Positions 25,923 to 34,470 of a DNA stretch of 64,000 nucleotides are shown here, one piece after another. Position numbers and translations under genes: made by a program. Positions within the stretch are counted from its first letter, which is position 1. Every line of letters begins with the position of its first letter. Source of the stretch: Mucilaginibacter_A sp041088075. Its GTDB lineage: Bacteria > Bacteroidota > Bacteroidia > Sphingobacteriales > Sphingobacteriaceae. Under the pieces are notes generated by a model that worked only from the letters and a program-made list of their open reading frames with translations, had not been told where the DNA came from and searched no databases. The stretch is from assembly GCF_041088075.1 (NCBI RefSeq), contig NZ_JBGCVY010000065.1:40117-104116 (forward strand). The letters run 5' to 3'.

Positions 25923-26420
25923 ATGGAAACAGAATTGCGATACGCAACTGCCGACGATGCGCCCATGCTTCGTTTATTGGCAGAAAAAATATGGTGGCCA
26001 ACGTATCAGGAAATCCTCAGCAAAGAACAAATCAGGTTTATGCTGGATGTGATTTATGATGAAGAAAAACTTCGGCAGCAAATAACAAGCGGCGAACAAA
26101 CGTTTTTGATTTTATCTGAAAACAACATTCCCATAAGTTTCGCCGCTTTTTCTGCGGATCAAGAAAACCCACAATTGATGACGCTGGAAAAAATTTACTG
26201 CCTGCCCGAAATGCAGGGCAAAGGCTACGGCAAATTGCTCATCCAAACCGTTGAAACCAAAGCACGCGAGGCCGGGAAAAGCATTTTGCAATTGTACGTC
26301 CACCGGCAAAACAAAGCCCGGAACTTTTATGAAAAGCTAAATTTTAAGATGGTAAAAGAAGTAGATCGGCCATTGGGCGAATATTTGCTTACGGATTTTG
26401 TGATGCAGAAGGAGGTGTGA
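25923..26420 (+). CDS. GNAT-family N-acetyltransferase
   Basis: 165 residues with the acetyl-CoA-binding motif (IYCLPEMQGKGYGKLLIQ, with the Q/GxGxG/A signature near residue 100) and the C-terminal part LQLYVHRQNKARNFYEKLNF. The acyl acceptor (a protein, a small amine or another molecule) cannot be read from sequence. It is encoded 5 bases after the ABC ATPase and is probably co-transcribed. A near-match of the word encodes MVKEVD at 26351. Confidence 0.9.
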   Translation: METELRYATADDAPMLRLLAEKIWWPTYQEILSKEQIRFMLDVIYDEEKLRQQITSGEQTFLILSENNIPISFAAFSADQENPQLMTLEKIYCLPEMQGKGYGKLLIQTVETKAREAGKSILQLYVHRQNKARNFYEKLNFKMVKEVDRPLGEYLLTDFVMQKEV

Positions 26421-26503
26421 GTTTGATTATTGGCTGTTACAGATCCGGCCACTGCTCCAAAGTCAAGCCCCTGCTATTGGCAATACGCTTGTTGTGCGTA
26501 ATT

Positions 26504-26650
26504 TTATTTCTTTGGAAGTCCAACCCTTGCAATTACTTCATTCGCCTTTGCAAGCTTTATAGAAAATAAGTTTTTACCTCTTAGTTTCTCCAAAGATTTG
26601 TCAAGCTTGACAAGCTGCGTTTTGCTCTGATCTAATTTTTCAAAATACAT
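26504..26650 (-). CDS. possible 48-residue protein in a gene-poor gap
   Basis: A small open frame begins MYFEKLDQSKTQLVKLDKS and ends ANEVIARVGLPKK. It is Lys-rich with heptad-like leucines, so it could be a short coiled coil. No family is recognised. It lies in the 315-base gap 26421-26735, which otherwise shows no repeat or RNA that I can recognise. It may be a remnant of a longer gene. Confidence 0.3.
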   Translation of the reverse strand: MYFEKLDQSKTQLVKLDKSLEKLRGKNLFSIKLAKANEVIARVGLPKK

Positions 26651-26735
26651 AGATAGATTTCAAAGTTATTGTTGCTGAAAAAAACAGGGACAATTTTTGG
26701 TGTAATATCGGATAGAAAACAAACTGTTAAAGCCC

Positions 26736-28034
26736 TTATTCCTCCAACTTCGGAATCCGTTTCGGTGTATCCTTTCCATCCACAATACTTCTCGAACTTA
26801 AAGCAATGGCACGGATGGTTGCCGTAATATTGTTCACATCCAACGAACTGTATTCATCTTTTACGCTGTGGTACAATTTGTCCGAATCAATCTGATCGGT
26901 GGAAATGGTATGCGCCGGAACGCCAACTTTGGCCAGCGAAGCATTATCGCTTCTATAAAATAAGTTTTGCTCCGGATACGGGTCAGGGTAAAATTTAAAG
27001 CTCGTTCCTTCCAGGTTTTTCTGCAAAATCATACCGAAATCAGAACGCTCAAAACCGGTGATAAAAGCAGTGTTTGGCCCGAACTTAGAAGCTTTGCCAA
27101 TCATTTCGATGTTAAACATAGCTATTGTTTTCTCAGGATTGATTTGTGTGGCAAAATATGCCGATCCATATTCGCCGATTTCTTCTGCTGTAAAAGCTAC
27201 AAAAATCAGCGTGCGCACATTGTTGTTCGGTTTTTTGTAGTATTTGGCCAGTTCGATTACGGCTGTTGTCCCGCTGGCATCGTCATCTGCACCATTGGCA
27301 ATAGAATCTTGTCCAACCGGTTTGATAATTCCTAAATGATCGTAATGGCCGGAAAAAACAACGTATTCTTCCTTTTTTGTTTTTCCGGGGATCATGCCGG
27401 TTAGGTTAAACAAAGGCAGTTTTTCTACTTTGCCGGTATATTTTACGGCGTAAGATTTAACATCGGCAAAATCGCCCAAAACAAAAACCAATTGTTGGTT
27501 GGTGTTTACTTCTTTGCTGATGTTGCCGCTGTTGTTGCGTGCTGCAATGCGTTTAAACAAAGCTTCAAATTGCGGGTCAACCAGTACCAGTATTTTTTTA
27601 TTACTGCTGATGATTTTAGAATATTCTGTCCTAAAATTCTTTTCGGCATCAATTTTTACGATTTCAACATCGGCATCGTTGTTCCAGTTAAAAGAAGCCG
27701 CGCCGCTGATGGCAATTATATTTTCTTTCGGTACAATATTATTGCTGATGGAAACCGAAACACTTACCGGCGTGCTTTTGTACATGCTAAAGTTTTGGCG
27801 GTAATCTTTATTCCCGCTTAATGGCAGCAAACCGATGTTTTTATATTCGCTTTCGATAAAACGCGCTGCTTTTTCGATGCCCGGCGTAAACGTTGCCCGG
27901 CCTTGCATGTCATCTGCCGAAAGCGTTTTGATCACGCGCTCCACATTGGCTTTAACAATCAGTTGTTCGGGTTTTTGGGCGAAGGTTTGGCAACAAAAAA
28001 AGGCAGGTAAAAACAGTATCCGGTTTAATTTCAT
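26736..28034 (-). CDS. M28-family zinc peptidase, exported
   Basis: 432 residues with a signal peptide (ILFLPAFFCCQTFA). The M28 aminopeptidase domain spans about 215-420 and shows the two-zinc ligands FSGHYDHLG, GADDDASGTT and FTAEEIGEYGS, then NIEMIGK and a C-terminal His (PAHTIST). Before it lies a PA-like insert (about 120-200). It probably trims peptides in the periplasm. The signal-peptide residues ILFLP are encoded by the AC-form word at 28006-28019. No operon partner: the next gene upstream is separated by a word copy. Confidence 0.88.
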   Translation of the reverse strand: MKLNRILFLPAFFCCQTFAQKPEQLIVKANVERVIKTLSADDMQGRATFTPGIEKAARFIESEYKNIGLLPLSGNKDYRQNFSMYKSTPVSVSVSISNNIVPKENIIAISGAASFNWNNDADVEIVKIDAEKNFRTEYSKIISSNKKILVLVDPQFEALFKRIAARNNSGNISKEVNTNQQLVFVLGDFADVKSYAVKYTGKVEKLPLFNLTGMIPGKTKKEEYVVFSGHYDHLGIIKPVGQDSIANGADDDASGTTAVIELAKYYKKPNNNVRTLIFVAFTAEEIGEYGSAYFATQINPEKTIAMFNIEMIGKASKFGPNTAFITGFERSDFGMILQKNLEGTSFKFYPDPYPEQNLFYRSDNASLAKVGVPAHTISTDQIDSDKLYHSVKDEYSSLDVNNITATIRAIALSSRSIVDGKDTPKRIPKLEE

Positions 28035-28078
28035 AAAAAGTTTAATGGCTAAAAGCGAGGGTACAACAAAAAAAGCAC

Positions 28079-28092
28079 GATAAAAGAAGCAT
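28079..28092 (+). repeat. dispersed word at the stop codon of the DUF4407 gene
   Basis: GATAAAAGAAGCAT whose last T is the first base of the reverse-complemented stop codon of the minus-strand gene that ends here. Confidence 0.6.
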
Positions 28093-29213
28093 TACGTTTT
28101 CAAATCTTCGCGCATCAACTTCCGTTCGGCGCGTTTGGAAATATTGTTTTTGGTGAGGTTGATATTGGTGTTAATGCGGTAATCCTGCACGGCATCGGTA
28201 ACGGTCATGTCCTGCTCCATGTCTTTCTCGGCAAAATGGATGTTGGCTTCTTCGGTTTTGCCCAAAGCCACATCATACGGGCCTTTTGGCGACATCAGCT
28301 TAACCAAAACCGGCAAACATTCAAACAAAATAAACAAGTAACTGATGAACGATTGCGCCAGATAAGTGTCCAGTTCGCGCGTGCCGTTGGGATTGTAAGA
28401 AAGCTGGCCAAGCGCCCAGTTCCGGTCGGCAAAACCTGCTACGTTGCTCAAGCTGTCCAACTGCCGGTCGTTAAACAGTTTTGTATCGGTTACGCCTTCC
28501 ACATCTTTTCGTGTGGCAATGTACTGTTCCAATTTGGCCTGGTCTTGCCGCACGGTATTTAAGCGGGATTCTTTCTCCTTCAAAACCTCGTCTTTTTGTT
28601 TGGCGTAAGTGCCGAAACCGGTTTTGCCCGAAGTCTGGTTGGTTTTATCACCAAAAATTTCCTGGTTCAACTGGTAGCGCGAACGGTTGATGTCTTTTTC
28701 CAACGAATCCCTTTCTGCTTTAACGTCGGCCGCTTTTGCCAAATCCATGCCGTACTTTTTGTTGAACGTAATGTTCATGGTATCAATTTTAGAACGTTGG
28801 CCTTTTAAGTAAGCGTTTTTTAGTTTCGAGCGGATCTCTTTGTCAAAAATCTTTAGTTCCAGCGGACGGGAAATCACAATCCCGATCATGATGGCCAACA
28901 AAATACGCGGTGTGGCCTGCAAAATCTGTTGGTTGGTAGAACCTCTTTTGTTGATGCTGCCCACAATGTAGCGGTCCATGTTAAAGATGGCCGCACCCCA
29001 AATCAAACCAAACAAGATGGCAAAAAACGGTGCGCCAGGGTTTCCGCTGAAAACAAAATACATGGCATAACCGCCAGACAAGGAAGCAAACAAAGCGGTA
29101 AAAAATATAGTTGCGCCGATGCCTACATATTTGTTCATTTCGATCGGATACTTTTTCAAGGTATCCAGATGCACACCGGAACAGAACCAGAAAAAACGGT
29201 TTACTTGTTTCAT
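28092..29213 (-). CDS. DUF4407 membrane protein
   Basis: 373 residues from the ATG at 29213 (the frame stays open to 29252). The start MKQVNRFFWFCSGV is characteristic of DUF4407. Four hydrophobic segments cluster in two pairs: near 30-50 and 55-80, then one around 100-120 and one about 290-310. Between them lies a long, charged coiled-coil region (about 130-270). The family is common in Bacteroidota and its role is unknown. The C-terminal tail is basic. Confidence 0.82.
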   Translation of the reverse strand: MKQVNRFFWFCSGVHLDTLKKYPIEMNKYVGIGATIFFTALFASLSGGYAMYFVFSGNPGAPFFAILFGLIWGAAIFNMDRYIVGSINKRGSTNQQILQATPRILLAIMIGIVISRPLELKIFDKEIRSKLKNAYLKGQRSKIDTMNITFNKKYGMDLAKAADVKAERDSLEKDINRSRYQLNQEIFGDKTNQTSGKTGFGTYAKQKDEVLKEKESRLNTVRQDQAKLEQYIATRKDVEGVTDTKLFNDRQLDSLSNVAGFADRNWALGQLSYNPNGTRELDTYLAQSFISYLFILFECLPVLVKLMSPKGPYDVALGKTEEANIHFAEKDMEQDMTVTDAVQDYRINTNINLTKNNISKRAERKLMREDLKT

Positions 29214-29277
29214 AATTTTCAAAAATACATATCTAAGGCTTAATTGCCTCATTTTTCATCAGATACCCATAAGCGCA

Positions 29278-29306
29278 ATGCTTTTTTTACCCGATAAAAA
29301 CAGTAT
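29278..29306. repeat. short word pair, both forms
   Basis: ATGCTTTTTTTACC (29278-29291) is followed directly by GATAAAAACAGTAT (29293-29306), so the two outward-facing words form a compact hairpin with almost no loop. It lies in the divergent spacer between the DUF4407 and rhodanese genes. Confidence 0.6.
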
Positions 29307-29383
29307 GTGTTACAAAGAACGAACTTGTTTAAGAATAAATTATCTACCGATTGTTACACGCTTATTTTAATCAATTAAACACT

Positions 29384-29391
29384 TAACTTTG
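29384..29391 (+). promoter_or_regulatory. candidate minus-7 box for the rhodanese operon
   Basis: TAACTTTG fits TAnnTTTG and lies 19 bases before the ATG at 29411. Confidence 0.45.
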
Positions 29392-29410
29392 GGGTATAAT
29401 ATTTACAAAA

Positions 29411-29725
29411 ATGAAAGAAATAACGGTACAGGAACTAAAAGAAAAAATGGACGCAGGCGAAGATTTCCAACTGATAGATGTGCGCGAAGATTTTGAATAC
29501 GAAATGTCTAACTTGGGCGGAGAATTGATTCCGTTGAGCGGGATTATGATCGAATCCGGCAAAATCAAAAAAGATAAACCTGTAGTAGTGATGTGCCGCA
29601 GCGGCAAACGCAGTGCTGCAGCAATAATGCAATTGGAGCAGCAGGGTTTTAAAGATTTGTATAACTTAAAAGGCGGGATGCTGGCTTGGGCCGAAGAGAT
29701 TGACCCGGAAATGCAGGTTTACTAA
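29411..29725 (+). CDS. single-domain rhodanese-like protein
   Basis: 104 residues, one rhodanese domain. The substrate loop is MCRSGKRSA (catalytic Cys62), with IDVREDFEYE at 22-31 and a C-terminal NLKGGMLAWAEE. There is no signal peptide, so it is cytoplasmic. Such proteins carry sulfur as a persulfide to acceptors such as thiouridine or cofactor enzymes; the acceptor here is unknown. A small membrane protein starts 1 base after its stop. Confidence 0.92.
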   Translation: MKEITVQELKEKMDAGEDFQLIDVREDFEYEMSNLGGELIPLSGIMIESGKIKKDKPVVVMCRSGKRSAAAIMQLEQQGFKDLYNLKGGMLAWAEEIDPEMQVY

Positions 29726-29726
29726 A

Positions 29727-29912
29727 ATGGCCGCCAAACTTTTTTTAAATATCCTGTATAATGTAGCCATTATATTGTGCGTTGTATTGATTTACTGGAG
29801 CGTAAAACATGTGCGTTACGACTGGACTGCGGCAGGCGTTTTTATCATCGCCATTACCATTTTTCTGAAAATCAGGCTGGCAAAAGAAGTACGCGCGCTT
29901 CAAAAAAAGTAA
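29727..29912 (+). CDS. small two-span membrane protein
   Basis: 61 residues with two hydrophobic segments (about 6-23 and 31-46) and a basic C-terminus. The ATG at 29727 follows the rhodanese stop by one base, and the SPFH gene starts 20 bases further on, so the three probably form an operon. Function unknown. Residues LAKEVRA are encoded by a near-match of the dispersed word. Confidence 0.65.
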   Translation: MAAKLFLNILYNVAIILCVVLIYWSVKHVRYDWTAAGVFIIAITIFLKIRLAKEVRALQKK

Positions 29913-29931
29913 ATTCCTTAATTTTATATAC

Positions 29932-30837
29932 ATGCTGTTAATTATCCTGGGTGTTATCCTGCTCATCGTGGCCGGTGTTTTTAAACGCACGCCTTCCGTT
30001 AACCCGGCCTATAGCCCGGTTATTTCTATTGTGGGCGTTGCCATGCTTCTTTTAGGGCTAAGTTTTTCGGTTTTTAAAGTGATAGACCCTGGCAAAGTAG
30101 GCGTTAAAACGTTGTTCGGCAAAGTTGACAACGATGTGTTGCCGAGCGGATTGCATCTGATAAACCCTTTGGTTGATGTTACTACTTTCGACGTAAAAAC
30201 CCAAAACTATACGATGAGCGGCGTTACCACAGAAGGGCAGAAAGAAGGCGACGATGCCATCCGTATTTTATCGGCAGACGGGTTGGAAGTAACCATTGAT
30301 TTGTCGGTGCTTTTTCGTTTGAAAGCAGACCAGGCGCCTTTTGTGCTGCAAAATATTGGTGCCGATTACGTAGATAAAATCGTTCGTCCGGTTTCGCGCA
30401 CGGCCATTCGCGATAATGCGGTTTATTATGAAGCCGTTGCTTTGTATTCTACCAAAAGGCAGGAGTTTCAGGATAAAATCTACAAAACCATCAGCGAAAG
30501 TTTTGCTAAAAGGGGCATCGAGCTGCAACAGCTTTTGGTGCGGAACATTACCTTGCCGCAATCTGTACGGACAACCATCGAATCAAAAATCAATGCCGAG
30601 CAGGACGCGCAAAAAATGCAGTTTGTGTTGCAGAAAGAGCGCCAGGAAGCCGAGCAGAAACGCATCCAGGCACAGGGGATTGCCGATTATCAGCGCATTA
30701 TTTCTACCAATTTGAGCGATAAACAGTTGCAGTACGAATCTATTTTGGCGCAAAAAGCGGTTGCGTTATCGCCAAATACCAAAGTGATAATTATGGGCAA
30801 CAGCAAAGGCGCGCCCTTAATGCTCACCGATAAATAG
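29932..30837 (+). CDS. SPFH/prohibitin-family membrane protein
   Basis: 301 residues. Two hydrophobic segments (2-18 and 30-47) anchor it in the inner membrane; the SPFH/band-7 domain follows (DPGKVGVKTLFGKVD near residue 57, then IVRPVSRTAIRDNAV). A helical tail rich in Glu and Gln follows (QKERQEAEQKRIQAQGIADYQ, split across turns). Prohibitin-like proteins form large membrane rings that can modulate proteases. The word at 30043 encodes AMLLLG in the second span. Confidence 0.9.
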   Translation: MLLIILGVILLIVAGVFKRTPSVNPAYSPVISIVGVAMLLLGLSFSVFKVIDPGKVGVKTLFGKVDNDVLPSGLHLINPLVDVTTFDVKTQNYTMSGVTTEGQKEGDDAIRILSADGLEVTIDLSVLFRLKADQAPFVLQNIGADYVDKIVRPVSRTAIRDNAVYYEAVALYSTKRQEFQDKIYKTISESFAKRGIELQQLLVRNITLPQSVRTTIESKINAEQDAQKMQFVLQKERQEAEQKRIQAQGIADYQRIISTNLSDKQLQYESILAQKAVALSPNTKVIIMGNSKGAPLMLTDK

Positions 30838-30847
30838 TCTTTGGCCG

Positions 30848-30919
30848 ATGCTTCTTTTACCCCCTAAAAATCAGTGAAGAAAAAATTTCACCCCAAAAAT
30901 TAGTGGCTAAAAACAGTAT
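30848..30919. repeat. mixed-form word pair after the SPFH gene
   Basis: ATGCTTCTTTTACC at 30848-30861 pairs with GGCTAAAAACAGTAT at 30905-30919, one arm of each form. The inner extensions are CCTAAAAATCAGTG and CACCCCAAAAATTAG. It sits between convergent genes and abuts the stop of the PAS gene. Confidence 0.7.
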
Positions 30920-30921
30920 GC

Positions 30922-31530
30922 CTAATCTGTTTTTTTAACGATGCTGCTTATCGCTTTGTCCAATTGTTCGGCACTGTCGCTTAGCATCCCGCAAATATTG
31001 CTCAGGTTTTGGTCAATTTCCATCTTGTTTAAAATATTGACCAAGCCAATAATATTGGCCACCGGCCTGCGGATCACGTGCGATTGTTCCCAGCCTATCT
31101 GTTCTAAAATGCTTTTTTTCTCTTCGATTTCTGTTTTGGCAACTTCCAATTGCTGGCTGGCTTTTTCGTATTCGGTAATATCATAGCCCATACAAAAAAC
31201 GCCGTCGGGCTGGTTTTGGGCATCAAAAATAGCGCGGTATTCCCACTGCGTGATAATGTAGCCGCCTTTGCCATCGTGCTTTCGGATGGTTGCCGGAAAC
31301 GATTTCCCTGGGTTTTGAAAACATTTGGCCGCTACTTCTGCACAAACTTTTGTATCGTCCGGGTGCATAGTAATGTGGTACGGCTTGCCCACCATATTTT
31401 GGGCAATGTAACCAAAGGCATCGGCATAACGTGTGTTTACATAGCTGTAATTGCTGTCCATCCCGGCAATGATAACATAGTAAAAGTTAGAGTTTTCTAA
31501 CAGGTTGATCGTTTCGGTAAAATAATTCAT
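30922..31530 (-). CDS. PAS protein with orphan kinase-like dimerisation helix
   Basis: 202 residues. A PAS domain covers about 10-128 (NSNFYYVIIAGMDSNYSYV, FGYIAQNMVGKPY, YDITEYEKASQQL). A coiled coil and a helix like the phospho-acceptor hairpin of histidine kinases follow (WEQSHVIRRPVANIIGLVNI, with His in the right place). There is no ATPase domain, so it cannot phosphorylate itself. It may be a phosphotransfer partner, a dominant regulator, or a truncated kinase. The AC-form word overlaps the start codon. Confidence 0.78.
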   Translation of the reverse strand: MNYFTETINLLENSNFYYVIIAGMDSNYSYVNTRYADAFGYIAQNMVGKPYHITMHPDDTKVCAEVAAKCFQNPGKSFPATIRKHDGKGGYIITQWEYRAIFDAQNQPDGVFCMGYDITEYEKASQQLEVAKTEIEEKKSILEQIGWEQSHVIRRPVANIIGLVNILNKMEIDQNLSNICGMLSDSAEQLDKAISSIVKKTD

Positions 31531-31541
31531 ACTGTTTTTAT
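31529..31541 (-). repeat. dispersed word (AC form) overlapping the PAS start codon
   Basis: On the minus strand ATAAAAACAGTAT runs into the start ATG, sharing its first two bases. It occupies the position of a ribosome-binding site. Confidence 0.55.
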
Positions 31542-31632
31542 GCCGATAAATTTGTCCGGTTTTGCAGGTTGTTTTTACGGACGCGCATCTATTATTGATT
31601 CAAATTTTTTTCTTTTAAATTATAGGGGGAAA

Positions 31633-32484
31633 TTACTTTGTTAAAAATAAATCTTTTTCGATTTTTGGTATCACGCCCAAAGCTAAAGCTTTGTCAAACA
31701 GGATTTTGATTGCTTTGCGGCCTTCTTCGCCCAGGTCAACCGAATATTTATTCACGTATAGATCAATGTGTTTGTACATCACTTCTTCGCTCATTTCCTG
31801 CGCGTGCTGGCGGATAAATTCCAAGCCTGATTTTGGGTTTTCAAAAGCAAACTCCACCGATTTTTTTAAAACACGGTTGAGTTTATATTGAATTTCTTCG
31901 GGCAAATTTCGGTTGGCCACAATACCGCCAAGCGGAATGGCGCAACCGGTTTGCTGTTCCCAAAAATCGCCCAGATCCATGATTTTATGCAAGCCTTTTT
32001 GTTGATAGGTAAAACGGTTTTCGTGGATGATCAAACCCAAATCCGTTTCGCCGCGCAGCAACTGGTTTTCAATCTCCGAAAAAAGCACTTCATTTTTGTT
32101 TTTCCCTTCGGGGAAAGCCAGGCTCAACAAAAAGTTTGCCGTCGTATATTTTCCGGGAATGGCAATTTTTAAGTTGGAAATATGGGCTTTCAGATATTCC
32201 TGGTCTAAAAACTTTTCATTTTTGCAAATCAACATCGGCCCAACGCCAAAACCCAAAGCGCTGCCGGCATCCAGCAGAACATATTGATGGGTTACGTAAG
32301 CAAAAGCATGGTAACTCAACTTCGTAACGTCCAGTTCTCCGCGGAAAGCTTTTTGGTTGAGTGTTTCCACATCATCAAAAAAAACCTCAAACTCCAAACC
32401 TTGAGTATCAATTTTATGGTGGATCAAAGCATCAAAAATAAACGTATCGTTTGGGCAAGGCGAAAAGCCGAGGGTAAGTTTCAT
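31633..32484 (-). CDS. mqnD: 1,4-dihydroxy-6-naphthoate synthase, futalosine pathway
   Basis: 283 residues. It begins with the family signature LGFSPCPNDTFIFDALIHHK and contains TKLSYHAFAYV, GVGPMLI and GEADLGLI-like segments (here GETDLGLIIHENRFTY). MqnD converts cyclic dehypoxanthinyl futalosine to 1,4-dihydroxy-6-naphthoate on the alternative route to menaquinone. A second gene of that route (mqnB) lies 130 bases upstream on the same strand, separated by a palindromic repeat. The 31542-31632 gap holds no further feature. Confidence 0.93.
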   Translation of the reverse strand: MKLTLGFSPCPNDTFIFDALIHHKIDTQGLEFEVFFDDVETLNQKAFRGELDVTKLSYHAFAYVTHQYVLLDAGSALGFGVGPMLICKNEKFLDQEYLKAHISNLKIAIPGKYTTANFLLSLAFPEGKNKNEVLFSEIENQLLRGETDLGLIIHENRFTYQQKGLHKIMDLGDFWEQQTGCAIPLGGIVANRNLPEEIQYKLNRVLKKSVEFAFENPKSGLEFIRQHAQEMSEEVMYKHIDLYVNKYSVDLGEEGRKAIKILFDKALALGVIPKIEKDLFLTK

Positions 32485-32528
32485 GGGGGTTTTGAGGTAT
32501 GGGGGTTTTAGATATGAGGTTTTGCTTT

Positions 32529-32609
32529 GTCATGCCGAACTTGTTTCGGCATCTCATTATAAAAGTTTAAAACCATTCAAGAGGGATTCTGAAACAAGTT
32601 CAGAATGAC
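32529..32609. repeat. GAACTTGTTTC-type palindromic repeat, copy 1
   Basis: GTCATGCCGAACTTG continues as a small hairpin GCCGAA/TTCGGC. The inverted partner contains TTCTGAAACAAGTTCAGAA and ends in TGAC. A related copy lies at 52726-52807. The repeat separates mqnB from mqnD and could form a transcript hairpin there. Confidence 0.75.
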
Positions 32610-32612
32610 AAC

Positions 32613-33227
32613 TCACAGCTTTTCTAATAATTCAACAGCAAAATCATTCAAATGCTTAACAGCCAATCCAATTTTCCAGTTTTCGCGGTTGCGCTTCTCT
32701 ACATAATTTGACACCGACCTGATTTGCAGCGAAGGCACCATGCTTCTTTTACAGGCATAAAAAAAGGCTGCGCCTTCCATACTTTCCAGTTGTGGCCGCA
32801 ACCGTTCTGTTATTTTTTGGATGGAAGTTTCTTCGCCATGAACCGTGTTTACCGTGATTGCACACACTTTTTTTGCCGGTAAAAGAAACATTGCATCGAG
32901 TTGATGGCTGGCCAAAAACCTGCTTTTTCCAAAACCTAATTCTTCCATCGTTAAAAACTGGTTGTCGTCTTCGGCACTAAATTCGGCCAAAATATCTTCG
33001 GTAACTTCAACCACTTCGCCTAAAGCAATATTGCGGTCAAAGCTTCCGGCAATGCCGAGATTGATGGCTAAATCGTATTTTTTTTGCGCAAATTGTTGCC
33101 CTAAAGCAAAAGCAGTTGCCACCATGCCAACGCCGGTAATCAGCACATCAAAAGGTTTTTCTCCTTCAGAATGCGTTAACAACGGCTGTATTTCGGCGTG
33201 GGTGGCGGCTACCAAGAGGATATTCAT
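32613..33227 (-). CDS. mqnB: futalosine hydrolase
   Basis: 204 residues of the nucleoside-phosphorylase fold: MNILLVAATHAEIQPLL, then ITGVGMVATAFALG, NLGIAGSF and near the end MEGAAFFYACKRS followed by IRSVSNYV. MqnB removes hypoxanthine from futalosine. Two copies of the dispersed word or variants lie inside: KRSMV (32740-32752) and LLPAKK (32878-32891). They fall in different reading frames of the word, one on each strand. Confidence 0.9.
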   Translation of the reverse strand: MNILLVAATHAEIQPLLTHSEGEKPFDVLITGVGMVATAFALGQQFAQKKYDLAINLGIAGSFDRNIALGEVVEVTEDILAEFSAEDDNQFLTMEELGFGKSRFLASHQLDAMFLLPAKKVCAITVNTVHGEETSIQKITERLRPQLESMEGAAFFYACKRSMVPSLQIRSVSNYVEKRNRENWKIGLAVKHLNDFAVELLEKL

Positions 33228-33278
33228 AAGCGGTTTGTCAAAGGTAAGGTTAAAAATAGCTGGCTCCTTTTGTTTTGA

Positions 33279-33286
33279 TATATTTG
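33279..33286 (+). promoter_or_regulatory. candidate minus-7 box for queD
   Basis: TATATTTG fits TAnnTTTG and lies 13 bases before the first ATG at 33300. Confidence 0.5.
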
Positions 33287-33299
33287 CGGCAGTTTATTT

Positions 33300-33719
33300 A
33301 TGATGATCTACATTACACGGAAAGAACATTTTAACGCGGCGCACCGGATGTACCGCGACGAATGGAGTGCCGAACAAAACCAGGAAGTGTTTGGCAAATG
33401 CGCCAACCCCAACTGGCACGGCCACAATTACAATCTGTTTGTTACGATTAAAGGCGAAGTTACGCAGGAAACCGGTTATTTGATGGATTTGAAAGACCTG
33501 AAAGTGATCATCAATAATTATGTGATCGAGAAATTGGACCATAAAAACATCAATTTGGATGTTGATTTTATGAAAGGCAAAATGGCTTCCACAGAATTAT
33601 TGACGATTGAGATTTTTAACCAGTTGAAGAAGCCGATAGAACAACACCAGGGCGTTTTGCTGCATTCGGTAAAACTGTTTGAAACCGAAAACAACTCGGC
33701 CGAATATTTTGGCGGGTAA
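33300..33719 (+). CDS. queD: 6-carboxy-5,6,7,8-tetrahydropterin synthase
   Basis: 139 residues. Zinc ligands His15 (FNAAHRM), His40 and His42 (HGHNY), and the catalytic Cys34 (FGKCANPNWHG) are all present, with a later Glu in the LFETENNSAEYF end. QueD makes carboxytetrahydropterin from dihydroneopterin triphosphate for queuosine; folate or biopterin-type roles occur in relatives. The GTP cyclohydrolase gene, which makes its substrate, follows 91 bases later. Its stop TAA is part of a dispersed-word copy (33715-33729). Start at 33300 or 33303. Confidence 0.93.
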   Translation: MMIYITRKEHFNAAHRMYRDEWSAEQNQEVFGKCANPNWHGHNYNLFVTIKGEVTQETGYLMDLKDLKVIINNYVIEKLDHKNINLDVDFMKGKMASTELLTIEIFNQLKKPIEQHQGVLLHSVKLFETENNSAEYFGG

Positions 33720-33787
33720 AAAGAAGTATTAAATAAAGTTTTATTGTTCTTTTTGAAACACTAATTTTTAGGTGGTAAAAGAAGCAT
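33715..33787 (+). repeat. two direct copies of the dispersed word between queD and folE
   Basis: GGTAAAAAGAAGTAT (33715-33729, one extra A, supplying the queD stop) and the extended copy CACTAATTTTTAGGT with core GGTAAAAGAAGCAT at 33774-33787. Both point the same way, unlike the usual outward-facing pairs. The second ends 23 bases before the folE ATG. Confidence 0.7.
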
Positions 33788-33810
33788 TGCCCTGAACAAA
33801 AACAAATAAA

Positions 33811-34449
33811 ATGAGCAACGAAAACCACAGCCATGATTTGGATGAAGATTTGGATGGCTATGTTAAAATAGACCGCTACAACCCGGAAATGATCAGCAAG
33901 ATTGCCGGTCATTACGAAGATATTTTAACCCAATTGGGCGAAAACCCAAACCGCGAAGGCTTGTTAAAAACCCCGGAACGCGTGGCCAAAGCCTTAACTT
34001 ATCTCACGCACGGCTACGATTTAAACCCGACCGATATTTTAAAATCGGCTATGTTTAAAGAAGAATACAGCCAGATGGTACTGGTAAAAGATATTGAAGT
34101 TTACTCGATGTGCGAACATCACATGCTGCCGTTTTTTGGCAAAGCACACATCGCTTATATTCCAAACGGGCATATTGTTGGTTTAAGCAAACTGCCGCGT
34201 GTGGTTGATGCTTTTGCCCGTCGCTTGCAGGTACAGGAACGTTTGACGAACGAAATCCGCGATTGCATCCAGCAAACTTTAAACCCGATTGGTGTTGGCG
34301 TAGTGATTGAATGCCGACATTTATGTATGAGCATGCGCGGCATTCAGAAGCAAAATTCGGTTACCACCACTTCTGCTTTTACCGGTGCATTTTTGAATGA
34401 AAAAACCAGATTGGAGTTTTTACAGTTAATCTCCTCTAAATTAAGCTAA
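33811..34449 (+). CDS. folE: GTP cyclohydrolase I
   Basis: 212 residues. Zinc and active-site residues are seen in YSMCEHHMLPFFGKAHIAYI and ECRHLCMSMRGIQKQ, and LSKLPRVVDAFARRLQVQER is intact. The N-terminal 25 residues are acidic and His-rich (NENHSHDLDEDLDGY), a variable extension. FolE opens GTP to dihydroneopterin triphosphate, the entry to folate and, with QueD, to queuosine. The next gene, fabD, starts 21 bases downstream. Confidence 0.96.
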   Translation: MSNENHSHDLDEDLDGYVKIDRYNPEMISKIAGHYEDILTQLGENPNREGLLKTPERVAKALTYLTHGYDLNPTDILKSAMFKEEYSQMVLVKDIEVYSMCEHHMLPFFGKAHIAYIPNGHIVGLSKLPRVVDAFARRLQVQERLTNEIRDCIQQTLNPIGVGVVIECRHLCMSMRGIQKQNSVTTTSAFTGAFLNEKTRLEFLQLISSKLS

Positions 34450-34470
34450 GGCTGCAAATTTTTTGAATTT

